From the NCBI GenBank assembly GCA_013003715.1, contig JABDIN010000033.1, positions 62,001 to 126,000 of the forward strand: a stretch of DNA of 64,000 nt, read 5' to 3'. Both the position numbers and the translations under genes were made by a program. The first letter of the stretch is position 1, and each line of letters begins with the position of its first letter. A model generated the notes under the pieces. It was not told the origin of the DNA. It saw only the letters and a program-made list of their open reading frames with translations, and made no database searches. The DNA is from Desulfobacteraceae bacterium (GTDB lineage Bacteria; Desulfobacterota; Desulfobacteria; Desulfobacterales; Desulfosarcinaceae). Shown here one piece after another: positions 9,682 through 16,491 of the stretch.

Positions 9682-9699
9682 GGTTCATAATTTTGAACC
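9682..9699. repeat. Short inverted repeat GGTTCA-n6-TGAACC
   Basis: A 6-bp perfect inverted repeat with an AT-rich 6-base centre. It has no T run, so an operator or a small RNA hairpin is more likely than a terminator. A half site with the same GGGTTCA occurs near 9769. Confidence 0.3.
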
Positions 9700-9875
9700 G
9701 GTGGTAAAAGTGTGAATATGTTTTTATTTCAAAAGTTTATGTCGATTTATGGAAATTCGGGTTCAAATTTATTAACTTTTTGCCACATTTCGAGATAGGG
9801 TAAATCCATTACAGCGGTTTGTTTCAGATTTATTTTTGCCGAAAGTCCTTCTATTTAATAGGTGGAATGTGATTT

Positions 9876-9953
9876 TTAAAATTTGAAACTCATTTCAGAC
9901 GAAACTTGGCAGGCAACTTGCATTTTGAAAAGTAAACCTAATAATTTTTTCAT
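9876..9953 (-). CDS. Tiny ORF with a very strong ribosome binding site
   Basis: The minus strand reads AAGGAGGAGAACAG then ATG, giving a 25-residue peptide that begins MKKLLGLLF, like the start of a signal peptide, and stops soon after a Cys. A perfect 13-bp hairpin sits right upstream of the ribosome binding site. It could be a leader peptide, the stump of a lost secreted-protein gene, or a by-product of the plus-strand small RNA proposed over the same bases. Only one of the two readings need be real. Confidence 0.3.
   Translation of the reverse strand: MKKLLGLLFKMQVACQVSSEMSFKF
9906..9923 (+). promoter_or_regulatory. Sigma-54 (RpoN) -24/-12 promoter
   Basis: TTGGCAGG-n4-TTGCAT matches the RpoN consensus YTGGCACG-n4-TTGCW with one mismatch. 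It keeps the essential GG (9908-9909) and GC (9920-9921) separated by 10 bases. Transcription would start near 9933. No activator binding site was identified. Confidence 0.5.
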
Positions 9954-10006
9954 CTGTTCTCCTCCTTAACGGTTATCTGATTCGATTCAGATAACCGTTT
10001 CTTTTT
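9933..10006 (+). ncRNA. Candidate small RNA with an anti-Shine-Dalgarno-like segment
   Basis: A predicted transcript of about 75 bases runs from the sigma-54-like promoter to the terminator at 9968-10006. Just before the terminator stem it is single-stranded and reads TCTCCTCCTTAAC. This contains CCTCCTTA, the same octamer as the 16S rRNA anti-Shine-Dalgarno tail, so the RNA could pair with ribosome binding sites of target messages. No open frame of useful size lies in it. The call rests only on signal arrangement. Confidence 0.35.
9968..10006 (+). terminator. Rho-independent terminator, 13-bp perfect stem
   Basis: AACGGTTATCTGA and TCAGATAACCGTT pair around a 6-base loop, followed by TTCTTTTT on the plus strand. 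On the minus strand the same hairpin would instead sit immediately in front of a strong ribosome binding site. Confidence 0.75.
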
Positions 10007-10517
10007 GGGTCCAAGGCATGGGATCACACCTGCCTGCCGGTTTTTACCGGTATTTTAATTGATACGATACCCTGACTATTGGCAAGCCTGGTCGGGAGCC
10101 TGGTAGTGGTATTGTTCGCACTTAGTTCACCTATGGATGAGAAAACAACAAACCGGAAATGGTGCCTCAGGTGAGCAATTGCATCGTATGAGAGTGATGC
10201 TGTTTGTGATGTGAGTAGAACTGGTGCGGCGGGTCGTGGTTTTTGTTCGATTGAGTAGTAAGGGAAACCCCCGAGAAGGATAAGAAAGCGCTTCTCTTTG
10301 CACGGGCCTGCCTGCCGGGATCTTTGCCGATTCTCAAAACCTTGTTTCCACGAACAACATCGGTACTGGAAATACAACATCCACTTCAGTGGTGCTCTAA
10401 TCAACTGATATTCAGAAGCAGTGCATAATGAGGTTTAGATGGATACGGTGTCTGAGTGTCATTGGATGTTTATATCGATAGAACAAGAGCAAGGGTAGAG
10501 AAAATAATTACATTGTA

Positions 10518-10609
10518 CTCCCGGGGATTTCCCTGCCCGGGCGCACCTCTTAGCGCCGTGGACAACCCCTCAACCCAAACCGTTTGTTCTCGGTTGAAAG
10601 CTGGTTGGT
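10518..10609 (-). ncRNA. Structured RNA candidate of unknown class
   Basis: The block contains a CCCGGG/CCCGGG hairpin (10520-10541), a GGCGC/GCGCC hairpin (10540-10557) and nested CAACC/GGTTG pairings (about 10564-10609). On the minus strand it lies directly downstream of TTGACA-n18-TATACG. On the plus strand it is followed by an imperfect hairpin and T run near 10631-10656, so the strand is not certain. I could not fit it to tmRNA, RNase P, SRP, 6S or a riboswitch class I know. Confidence 0.3.
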
Positions 10610-10615
10610 GAGATG

Positions 10616-10645
10616 CGTATAGGCAAAATCAAAACACCTTGTCAA
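10616..10645 (-). promoter_or_regulatory. Leftward promoter ahead of the structured block
   Basis: On the minus strand TTGACA (10640-10645) and TATACG (10616-10621) are 18 bases apart. A second leftward candidate, TTGACA-n18-TTTAAT, lies at 10728-10757. Together they suggest transcription toward the hairpin-rich block. Confidence 0.4.
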
Positions 10646-10800
10646 CAGGTTTTTTATGTTTTTTATATGCATTATCAGGCCGTCAGGGAGTACAAATTGT
10701 TCATAACTCAACCAACCCGGCGTAATTATTAAAAAGACGTATTGCTAAAATTGTCAATAACTTGCTGCCACATTGTGGGTGATCCGTATGCAATAATCCT

Positions 10801-10824
10801 CGTCATGTCCGATGACGTCTTTTT
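10801..10824 (+). terminator. Small rightward terminator
   Basis: CGTCAT and ATGACG pair around a 5-base loop and are followed by TCTTTTT. The stem is only 6 bp, and no gene that it would terminate is known, so it may end a short transcript from about 10700. Confidence 0.4.
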
Positions 10825-11068
10825 GGTGAGATAAAAGTACTTTTCGTGATGCTCAAAAGTAGTGAGGTCGGAAGTGGATACCACTTTTCAATACCGATAG
10901 GCCTAACATATTTAAATCATAAGATAAAACGGGCCTGGGAAATTGAGAGATAGCGGTTTTGTGCCCATCGAGCCAATAATTGGGCATTTTTACCTGCCGG
11001 TGATTCAAATGCCGGCCAATGGTATTGCGGAAATCCATGGGAGTGTCACACCCATTCGGTGAACATCG

Positions 11069-11096
11069 TTGACAGATAAGTTGCGGTGCCTATGTT
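11069..11096 (+). promoter_or_regulatory. Probable promoter of the superoxide dismutase gene
   Basis: TTGACA at 11069-11074, then 16 bases, then TATGTT at 11091-11096. The -35 is consensus and the -10 is 4 of 6. It lies about 125 bases before the start codon, leaving a leader that I cannot assign. Confidence 0.4.
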
Positions 11097-11223
11097 TGAA
11101 TCCAGTCCCAAAAAAACGATGGCGAATTTATGCATACGGTGCTCGCCGAATACCGGGATGTTAAAAATTTAGACAACTGGATCGAAAGTATGATTGGATT
11201 CTTTTAAAAATCGGAGGTGAACC

Positions 11224-11826
11224 ATGACGTATTCCTTACCGGAACTACCTTATAAATATGATGCCCTGGAACCGTTTTTTGACGAGCAGACCATGCGCAT
11301 TCATCATACCAAACATCATCAGACCTATATAGACAAGCTGAATGCCGCACTGAAGGGGCATGACCAGTTCCAGGACCGACCGGCAGAGTTGTTGTTGAAA
11401 AACTTGAATGAAGTTCCTGAGAATATCCGGACAGCCGTCAGGAATCATGGCGGCGGGCATGTGAATCATTCGTTTTTCTGGCCGTTGTTGAAAAAAGATG
11501 TGGTCTTCGGCGGGGATATTGCCGCCGCCATAACATCCACCTACGGTAACTTCGACAATTTTAAATCGAGATTTTCGGAATCAGCGGCCCTGCTGTTCGG
11601 CAGTGGGTGGACATGGCTGGTGGCGGATAACGGCAAACTGGACATTATGACAACACCGAATCAGGACAGCCCGGTGTCCGTGGGTGCAGTCCCTATTTTG
11701 GGTTTGGATGTATGGGAACATGCCTACTACCTGAAATATCAGAACCGCCGCCCGGAGTATATTGAGGCGTTTTTCAATATTATCGATTGGGATAAGGCGA
11801 ACAAAAATTTTAAAAAAGCGGGATAG
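11224..11826 (+). CDS. Superoxide dismutase, Mn/Fe family (Mn-type residues)
   Basis: A 200-residue cytoplasmic superoxide dismutase that converts superoxide to hydrogen peroxide and oxygen. Metal ligands are H27, H82, D162 and H166 (DVWEHAYY). Gly77 in GGGHVNH and Gln147 in NQDSP are the arrangement of manganese enzymes; iron enzymes carry the Gln in the first half instead. This suggests a Mn or cambialistic enzyme. An anaerobe would use it against transient oxygen. Ribosome binding site CGGAGGT precedes the ATG. It is monocistronic, ending in a strong terminator. Confidence 0.95.
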   Translation: MTYSLPELPYKYDALEPFFDEQTMRIHHTKHHQTYIDKLNAALKGHDQFQDRPAELLLKNLNEVPENIRTAVRNHGGGHVNHSFFWPLLKKDVVFGGDIAAAITSTYGNFDNFKSRFSESAALLFGSGWTWLVADNGKLDIMTTPNQDSPVSVGAVPILGLDVWEHAYYLKYQNRRPEYIEAFFNIIDWDKANKNFKKAG

Positions 11827-11856
11827 AAAGGTAAGTTGAAAATACCATGAATCTTT

Positions 11857-11892
11857 AATACCCTGTGTCTGTTTACACAGGGTATTTTTTTT
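11857..11892 (+). terminator. Rho-independent terminator after sod
   Basis: AATACCCTGTGT and ACACAGGGTATT pair around a 6-base loop, and the stem runs into an 8-base T tract. Textbook intrinsic terminator. Confidence 0.93.
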
Positions 11893-12127
11893 CAGATGGC
11901 CAATAATCGTTTCCTGGAACCGTTACAGCGATGGATTTAACCTTGTGCTCGTGTAAATCCTGAGTGGAAACAGGCAGATAGACCGGAACAGGTAATTGTA
12001 CGCAACCGGTTCATTTTGTTACAATTTCTTACATCATAGGGGTGGATAATGATATGGAATATGGGTAGGTTATAAGGATTGGCGTATATTTATAATTTTT
12101 CAGTTATTTTAATCATGGAGGTAGGTA

Positions 12128-12364
12128 ATGGCGTTTTTTGAAGCCGTATTGGAAACCATAATCGCCATCGTGGCCATCGTCATGATCTGCCAGGTGCTGC
12201 GTTCTTTTATCAAGTCACGGCACCAAGGCGCCGACAGGCATGTAAGTGACCTTGACCGGCGGATCGATCGGTTGGAGGACCGGCTGGCCAACCTCGAAAC
12301 CATTGTTCTGGATAAGGAGAGATTTCGCGAGTTTGATGATTTGGAAAAACGAAAAGTCTCCTGA
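12128..12364 (+). CDS. PspB-like small membrane protein
   Basis: A 78-residue protein with one N-terminal membrane helix (about 5-27), a basic patch (KSRHQ) and a C-terminal coiled coil with heptads of Leu and Arg (VSDLDRRIDRLEDRLANLETIV). This layout is that of phage-shock protein B, which relays envelope stress to PspA/PspC, and the LE-x-L-ETI ending is alike. No pspA, pspC or pspF is near, so it could be an unrelated membrane-anchored coiled coil. GGAGGT precedes the ATG. The HAD hydrolase starts 6 bases after its stop, so they are likely one operon. Confidence 0.65.
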   Translation: MAFFEAVLETIIAIVAIVMICQVLRSFIKSRHQGADRHVSDLDRRIDRLEDRLANLETIVLDKERFREFDDLEKRKVS

Positions 12365-12370
12365 ATTTAC

Positions 12371-13102
12371 ATGGATTATACACCCGTAAAAATTGTCAGT
12401 GTGGATATGTTCCAAACACTGGTGGACCTTGAACAGCGTCGCCATGCCATTTGGCGTGAAATATTGGACGGCCGCTATACCCGTGAACGCGCCGAGGCGG
12501 CGTGGCAGACGGGCAAAGAAGTGCTGTCGGAAATATTCAACGCCATCATTGCCGGGGAAAAGACCTTTATCCCGATGCGAGGCCTATTCAAACAATGCTT
12601 TTCCATTATTTTCGAGCGTCTGGGCGTGGCAGGTGACCCGGACCGCGCCGTAGACATCCTCAGGCGTCAACACAGCTTGAGTCGTCCTTTTGAAGATGCA
12701 CCGGGCTTTTTAGATACCATCGGCAGGATTGTTCCCATTTGTTTAACCAGTGATACGGACCATCCGATGCTCGGATCCCTGAAAGACATCTACCCCTTTG
12801 ACCAGGTGTTCATTTCGGAAGAGATAAGATCATACAAGGTGGATCCAGCCGGTAAATTATTCAACGCCGTTTTGGGGCATTATAACCTTCCTGCCCGACA
12901 TATTTTCCATATCGGAGACGCTGCCGCCGATGTGTATGGCGCTGCGTGCGCAGGCATGCAGACATGTTGGTTAAATCGAAACGACAGCCGGTGGTGCTAT
13001 GATTTTATGCCGGATTTCGAGGTGTCCGGCCTGGTGGAAGCGGAAGAATTATTGCGGACATTGATTGACGTTTCGGAAACTGGTGGGTTGCAGCGCACAT
13101 GA
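12371..13102 (+). CDS. HAD-superfamily hydrolase, dehalogenase-like
   Basis: A 243-residue haloacid-dehalogenase-fold hydrolase. Motif I is D12-M-F-Q-T-L. The nucleophile Asp is present, but the usual acid/base Asp at +2 is Phe, as in haloacid dehalogenases rather than phosphatases. Motif II is the Ser/Thr of LTSDTDH, motif III the Lys of SYKVDP, and motif IV GDAAADVYGA. A helical cap lies between about 20 and 95. The substrate is unknown. It follows the PspB-like gene by 6 bases; a ribosome binding site is weak, so coupling is likely. Confidence 0.85.
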   Translation: MDYTPVKIVSVDMFQTLVDLEQRRHAIWREILDGRYTRERAEAAWQTGKEVLSEIFNAIIAGEKTFIPMRGLFKQCFSIIFERLGVAGDPDRAVDILRRQHSLSRPFEDAPGFLDTIGRIVPICLTSDTDHPMLGSLKDIYPFDQVFISEEIRSYKVDPAGKLFNAVLGHYNLPARHIFHIGDAAADVYGAACAGMQTCWLNRNDSRWCYDFMPDFEVSGLVEAEELLRTLIDVSETGGLQRT

Positions 13103-13193
13103 CACCAGTTATGGGCCAACGGCGCCCCCATTTCTCACCACTGGATGCGGGTTAGTGGAATTGATTGGCAGCGATCTTTCCTCAAGAGAGCGT

Positions 13194-13469
13194 TTACGTC
13201 CCCCTATTCCTAATCTTAAAAGTTGTTTCGGCCGTACGATTGAGCAACGAGCGGATCTCTCCGGCCACGTCACCGAATCCCTTGCCCCGGTTACCCATGC
13301 GGGCGGCTTCCACTTCAGTGTTCAGTGCCAGAAGCTCCACCATTGTTGCCACATCTGTCAGGGCTTTCAGTGTTTTTTCCACCAGTTCCGGTGATGCGGT
13401 TGTTTTTGAATCCCCGGGGCATTTGATGGGATCTGTCGGCAATGATGATGTTGAAACAGTTGTCTCCAT
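13194..13469 (-). pseudogene. Chemoreceptor signalling-tip fragment
   Basis: A 91-residue frame whose C-terminal half matches the hairpin tip of methyl-accepting chemotaxis proteins: LLALNTEVEAARMGNRGKGF then DVAGEIRSLLNRTAETT. Sensor domain, membrane helices, HAMP and most of the coiled coil are absent, and the frame stops soon after the tip. A GGGAGA ribosome binding site lies 6 bases before the ATG, so it may still be made. I read it as a gene relic; an intentional mini-protein that would interact with CheA/CheW is less likely. Confidence 0.55.
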
Positions 13470-13700
13470 AAGTCATCTCCCGTTTACAAAGCATAATCAA
13501 ATGGATGTTTCAGAGTTGGAAATCAGTCAGGTTATCGGTAGTCGCGGCATCGAACTTTAGGTTTTTCAGAAAAATCCTTCGACGGGGCGGGGGTGGGCAT
13601 CGTTACACTCCAACTGTTATGTTGCGATTATACATTTGTTGTATCTGTACCTGATTAACAGAAATGGGACTTCCGGTAATGGGCTTGGGACAGGGGATGC
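13470..13700. other. Intergenic, nothing recognised
   Basis: Between the chemoreceptor fragment and the dispersed repeat copy at 13701 I see no protein-like frame or hairpin with a T run. Confidence 0.35.
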
Positions 13701-13820
13701 AAAACGGCAGCATTCCGCCATTTGTCATTTTGTCATTTTAAATTATATCTGTAGGTTGCATCCAAGAGCAAAAAGAAAGCGGAAGTATATACTACCATGC
13801 CGGGTCCACATGTGATCACC
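13701..13820 (+). repeat. Dispersed intergenic repeat, family A, copy 1
   Basis: About 120 bases that align with 42861-42982 in the same orientation. Shared blocks are AAAACGGCAGCATTCC (one mismatch), a CATTTTG/TTTGTCATTTT run, AAGTAT-CT-CCATGCCG and GATCACC, in the same order at nearly the same spacing. Both copies lie between genes. No terminal inverted repeat or open frame was seen. Confidence 0.5.
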
Positions 13821-13841
13821 ATCAGCGGAGCGGTCTTTTCT

Positions 13842-13870
13842 TTGACTATTTCCGCGGTTTTGTATATTCT
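13842..13870 (+). promoter_or_regulatory. Probable promoter for the DUF4388-like gene
   Basis: TTGACT then 17 bases then TATTCT, about 50 bases upstream of the start at 13922. It lies just outside repeat A. Confidence 0.4.
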
Positions 13871-13921
13871 CCACAGACCTTTTCAGCAGTTTCCATATTT
13901 ATGCACCGCAAAGGGGAATGA

Positions 13922-14533
13922 ATGCTTTTTGCCAGGGGAAAAAACAGGTGGACAAATTTAAGATCATTTTTTATTAATATCAACAAGCTGTTTTTATTCT
14001 TAAAACAGGAAGACTTCACCGGGTATGTTCATATCCTGCTTCCGAACCGCCAGGGATTGGTGTTGTTTCAGGAAGGGGATGTGGTCAATGGTTTGATAGA
14101 AGAAGGGGAAAACCGGACAAGCGGTCAATCCACGGTTCGGCAAATCCTTGGGTATGCCGAAAAATACAATGACTGCCGCATCTTCGTCGCCGAGTTTCCA
14201 CCTGAAACCGTGTCAGTTCTGTCGGAGATTTTCAGTATGCGTGTTCGCATGGTCCATGAGCGGCTCTCCAATGAATTCACGAATTTGGGCAAGTATGTCG
14301 GTCGGTTGAATGCCGCGAGGTTTACGGGTTATCTGGATGTCCGGTTTCCCAATGACCGGCGGAAAGGCGTGGAAGTAATTTTATTCCGGAACGGCCGTAT
14401 AACAGCCATTGTAGCGGCTCATCTTCAGATCAGAATGGACAATCCCGATAAGGAAAAGATGGAAAGAATCAGGGAGTATCTGACGGATGTACAACATAAA
14501 AGTTTACGATACAGCGTGTTTACCCTCGAGTAG
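13922..14533 (+). CDS. Two-module DUF4388/PATAN-like protein
   Basis: A 203-residue cytoplasmic protein with two copies of a short module: FTGYVHILLPNRQGLVLFQE then GDVVNGL near residues 36-63, and FTGYLDVRFPNDRRKGVEVI then LFRNGRITAI near 137-167. This FxGxL...G-x-L-xFx-x-G-x-l-x-a pattern is that of DUF4388/PATAN domains, found in signalling proteins of deltaproteobacteria. The function is not established; protein-protein interaction is likely. AAGGGGA precedes the start. The next two genes are on the opposite strand, one of them also DUF4388-like. Confidence 0.65.
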   Translation: MLFARGKNRWTNLRSFFININKLFLFLKQEDFTGYVHILLPNRQGLVLFQEGDVVNGLIEEGENRTSGQSTVRQILGYAEKYNDCRIFVAEFPPETVSVLSEIFSMRVRMVHERLSNEFTNLGKYVGRLNAARFTGYLDVRFPNDRRKGVEVILFRNGRITAIVAAHLQIRMDNPDKEKMERIREYLTDVQHKSLRYSVFTLE

Positions 14534-14559
14534 CGGTCGTTTACGCGAGTAGTAGTCGT

Positions 14560-14856
14560 TTATCGGATAAAAAATTTCAATCCGCCGATGGCCAGCGAAC
14601 ACATTCCCATAATTTTGAATGCCACATGGACCGTATAACCGATTTGAAAACCGTACATCGGAATGAGAAACAGCGACACATCGGCAACCAGAAATAAACC
14701 GATAGTTGCGATGATCATGTTGATTACCTTTTCGATGACACCGCCCAGATATTTTCGTCGGGCACTTAAGAATACGATATTAATCACCACGTAGACGGTG
14801 ATGGTCAGCAGAATCAGAAGTGTCATTGCCAATGGATCAAATGCCATTTCCTTCAT
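14560..14856 (-). CDS. Small membrane protein, three predicted helices
   Basis: A 98-residue integral membrane protein with hydrophobic segments near 10-31, 45-65 and 72-96, and few charged residues besides the loop ARRKYLGG. No known family recognised. A GGGAGGA ribosome binding site lies 5 bases before ATG. It is downstream of the 450-residue DUF4388-like gene on the same strand, 80 bases away, so co-transcription is possible. Confidence 0.65.
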   Translation of the reverse strand: MKEMAFDPLAMTLLILLTITVYVVINIVFLSARRKYLGGVIEKVINMIIATIGLFLVADVSLFLIPMYGFQIGYTVHVAFKIMGMCSLAIGGLKFFIR

Positions 14857-14936
14857 TCGTTTCCTCCCTGTACCAGGTGTAATCCTTTTCGCATCCGTGT
14901 CTTTTTATATTGAGTTCTATCCAGTTGGCAGAAGGG

Positions 14937-16289
14937 CTATCCGTGGCGGGACAGATCCATCAGCACGGCAAGCAATTGTTTTTTTAATTCGGTATCCGAT
15001 GCAAAACGTTCGATATCTCTGATTTTATTGCCGATTTCATTGGCTGAATCCGATGTCAGGCCGACACCCAGGAATTTTTTCAGTTCCTCCAATATATTGG
15101 TATACAGGGCATGAAAGGCGTCGATAAATATCATGGCGCTTTTAACATTCGGAAAATGGCGCGATAAGTTCCGTATAATGCCTTCTTCATTGAGACTATT
15201 GGGTTCGGCCAGATCCATATCGATAAACACCTTCTGATGCTCGGAATTCAGTTTTTTCCGGGCATCTTTGATGGATTCTTTACCGCGTAACCCCAACTCA
15301 TGAAACAAGTCACCCGTGACCATCTTATAGATATCAAAAAGCACACCAATGCTTTTGGATATTTCCTTGAATACCTTGTCTTCGTATTCAACCACTTCGA
15401 GGGTTCTACGTATCAAACCGTTTCTGGTGAGTTGAAACAGGAGTTTGGATACGGTTTGGGTGGAGGTGCCGGTGAACCGGACGAGTTGTTTCATGTTCCG
15501 GGTGCCGTCTATCAAGGAAAAGAGATACTGGGCCGGTATACTGAGACCTGAGATATAGTTGTCTTTCCGGTTTTTCAAATAAGGGGATGGGCGGAATATG
15601 ATTTTCTCGTCGGTGGTATGCGCCATAAAGCCCGAGTACCGAAACAACTTGAGGGCGACGGTCAGGGCAATTTCAATGGGCGTAATTTTTACAACCGGTT
15701 TAAAGGCCACCTGTTGTTCCATCATGCCGACATTGCCGGATGTAAACGAAAGAGACTCGAATAAATGAGCTGCCGCAACCTGGATGTGTGTCCGGGAAAT
15801 TTCCTCCATGTTCAACAGTTTTCTGTCCACCAGTAAACTGCTGAGATCCAGGCCCTTTTTTTCAGCTTCTTTTTGCAGTGAATGGAATCCGTTGTTATCA
15901 ACAGCACCTTTTTTGATGAGTTGGTTTTTAAGCTGTTCGACTACCTGGAGCGCCTGCGGATGAACCAGTTCCCCACGGGAGAACAATAGCTTTTTTACTT
16001 TTTTGCCGGACTTGACGACACCGGCGCCACTGATTCGGTTGTTGTATATGGCATACAGAAATGAGATTAAGGGCACCTGATCCAGGCGAACGCCTGAGGC
16101 GACTCTGCCGCTGATTTTTTTGAGAGTTATGGGGTCGTTGTAGGATAGAACTTTAGCCGCCAACCATTCTTCAATGGCCCGTTCATTATTACCACTGTGA
16201 AAAAATTGTGTTCCATTTTCCACATGTTTGAAAAACGGGGTGGCCGGAAAAGATGCCGGATCAATTAGTCGAATCTGCTGTTTGCCCAT
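14937..16289 (-). CDS. DUF4388-type signalling protein
   Basis: A 450-residue cytoplasmic protein. After an N-terminal helical part (about 20-90), a PATAN/DUF4388-like module (ISGAGVVKSGKKVKKLLFSR then GELVHP, about 95-125) is followed by helical regions and a winged-helix-like stretch (GTRNMKQLVRFTGTSTQTVS then KLLFQLTRNGLI, about 263-300). This order resembles type IV pilus or gliding regulators with DUF4388 domains in deltaproteobacteria. A GTG at 16325 would add 12 residues, but the ATG at 16289 has GAGGGG four bases upstream and is preferred. Partners are not identified. Confidence 0.7.
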   Translation of the reverse strand: MGKQQIRLIDPASFPATPFFKHVENGTQFFHSGNNERAIEEWLAAKVLSYNDPITLKKISGRVASGVRLDQVPLISFLYAIYNNRISGAGVVKSGKKVKKLLFSRGELVHPQALQVVEQLKNQLIKKGAVDNNGFHSLQKEAEKKGLDLSSLLVDRKLLNMEEISRTHIQVAAAHLFESLSFTSGNVGMMEQQVAFKPVVKITPIEIALTVALKLFRYSGFMAHTTDEKIIFRPSPYLKNRKDNYISGLSIPAQYLFSLIDGTRNMKQLVRFTGTSTQTVSKLLFQLTRNGLIRRTLEVVEYEDKVFKEISKSIGVLFDIYKMVTGDLFHELGLRGKESIKDARKKLNSEHQKVFIDMDLAEPNSLNEEGIIRNLSRHFPNVKSAMIFIDAFHALYTNILEELKKFLGVGLTSDSANEIGNKIRDIERFASDTELKKQLLAVLMDLSRHG

Positions 16290-16375
16290 TTGTCGCCCCT
16301 CGCTGAAACCAGGGTTTAATTTCACGCCGCCAATTTCAGCGCTGCAGGTCCACGCTTCCCGTGGCTATATTCGTT

Positions 16376-16391
16376 TTCGGAAATTTCCGAA
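16376..16391. promoter_or_regulatory. Perfect 16-bp palindrome, operator candidate
   Basis: TTCGGAAATTTCCGAA is perfectly symmetric and lies 85 bases upstream of the DUF4388-like gene (minus strand), in the 200-base gap before alr. The wider ATATTCG...CGAATAT adds symmetry. It has no T run. A regulator for it is not known. Confidence 0.35.
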
Positions 16392-16491
16392 TATCTCGGG
16401 TTCGGATCACGTTTGCAGCGTATGGCGAGTCATAGCACAATTAATATGGGGATTAAAATGATAATTGTTATATTATCAAAATATTATCTCT

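Larger units (their letters stand above)
9575..11223. other. 1.65-kb gene-free stretch rich in promoters and hairpins
   Basis: No convincing protein gene lies here. A 126-codon minus-strand frame at 10024-10404 has no domain and an implausible Cys/Arg/Ser-rich composition. The region instead has an inverted repeat at 9682-9699, a sigma-54-like promoter and terminator at 9906-10006, a structured block at 10518-10610 with TTGACA promoters firing leftward, a hairpin with a T run at 10801-10824 and the sod promoter at 11069. It may encode small RNAs. Confidence 0.5.

Noticed and set aside
10024-10404. 126-codon minus-strand frame in the gene-free stretch
   Set aside because: Composition is rich in Cys, Arg and Ser with no domain, the start would be TTG without a ribosome binding site, and the region has RNA-type signals.
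10560-10620. Similarity of GGTTGGTGAG on the plus strand to a segment of E. coli 6S RNA
   Set aside because: Only ten bases match and the long 6S double stem with its central bubble cannot be drawn here.
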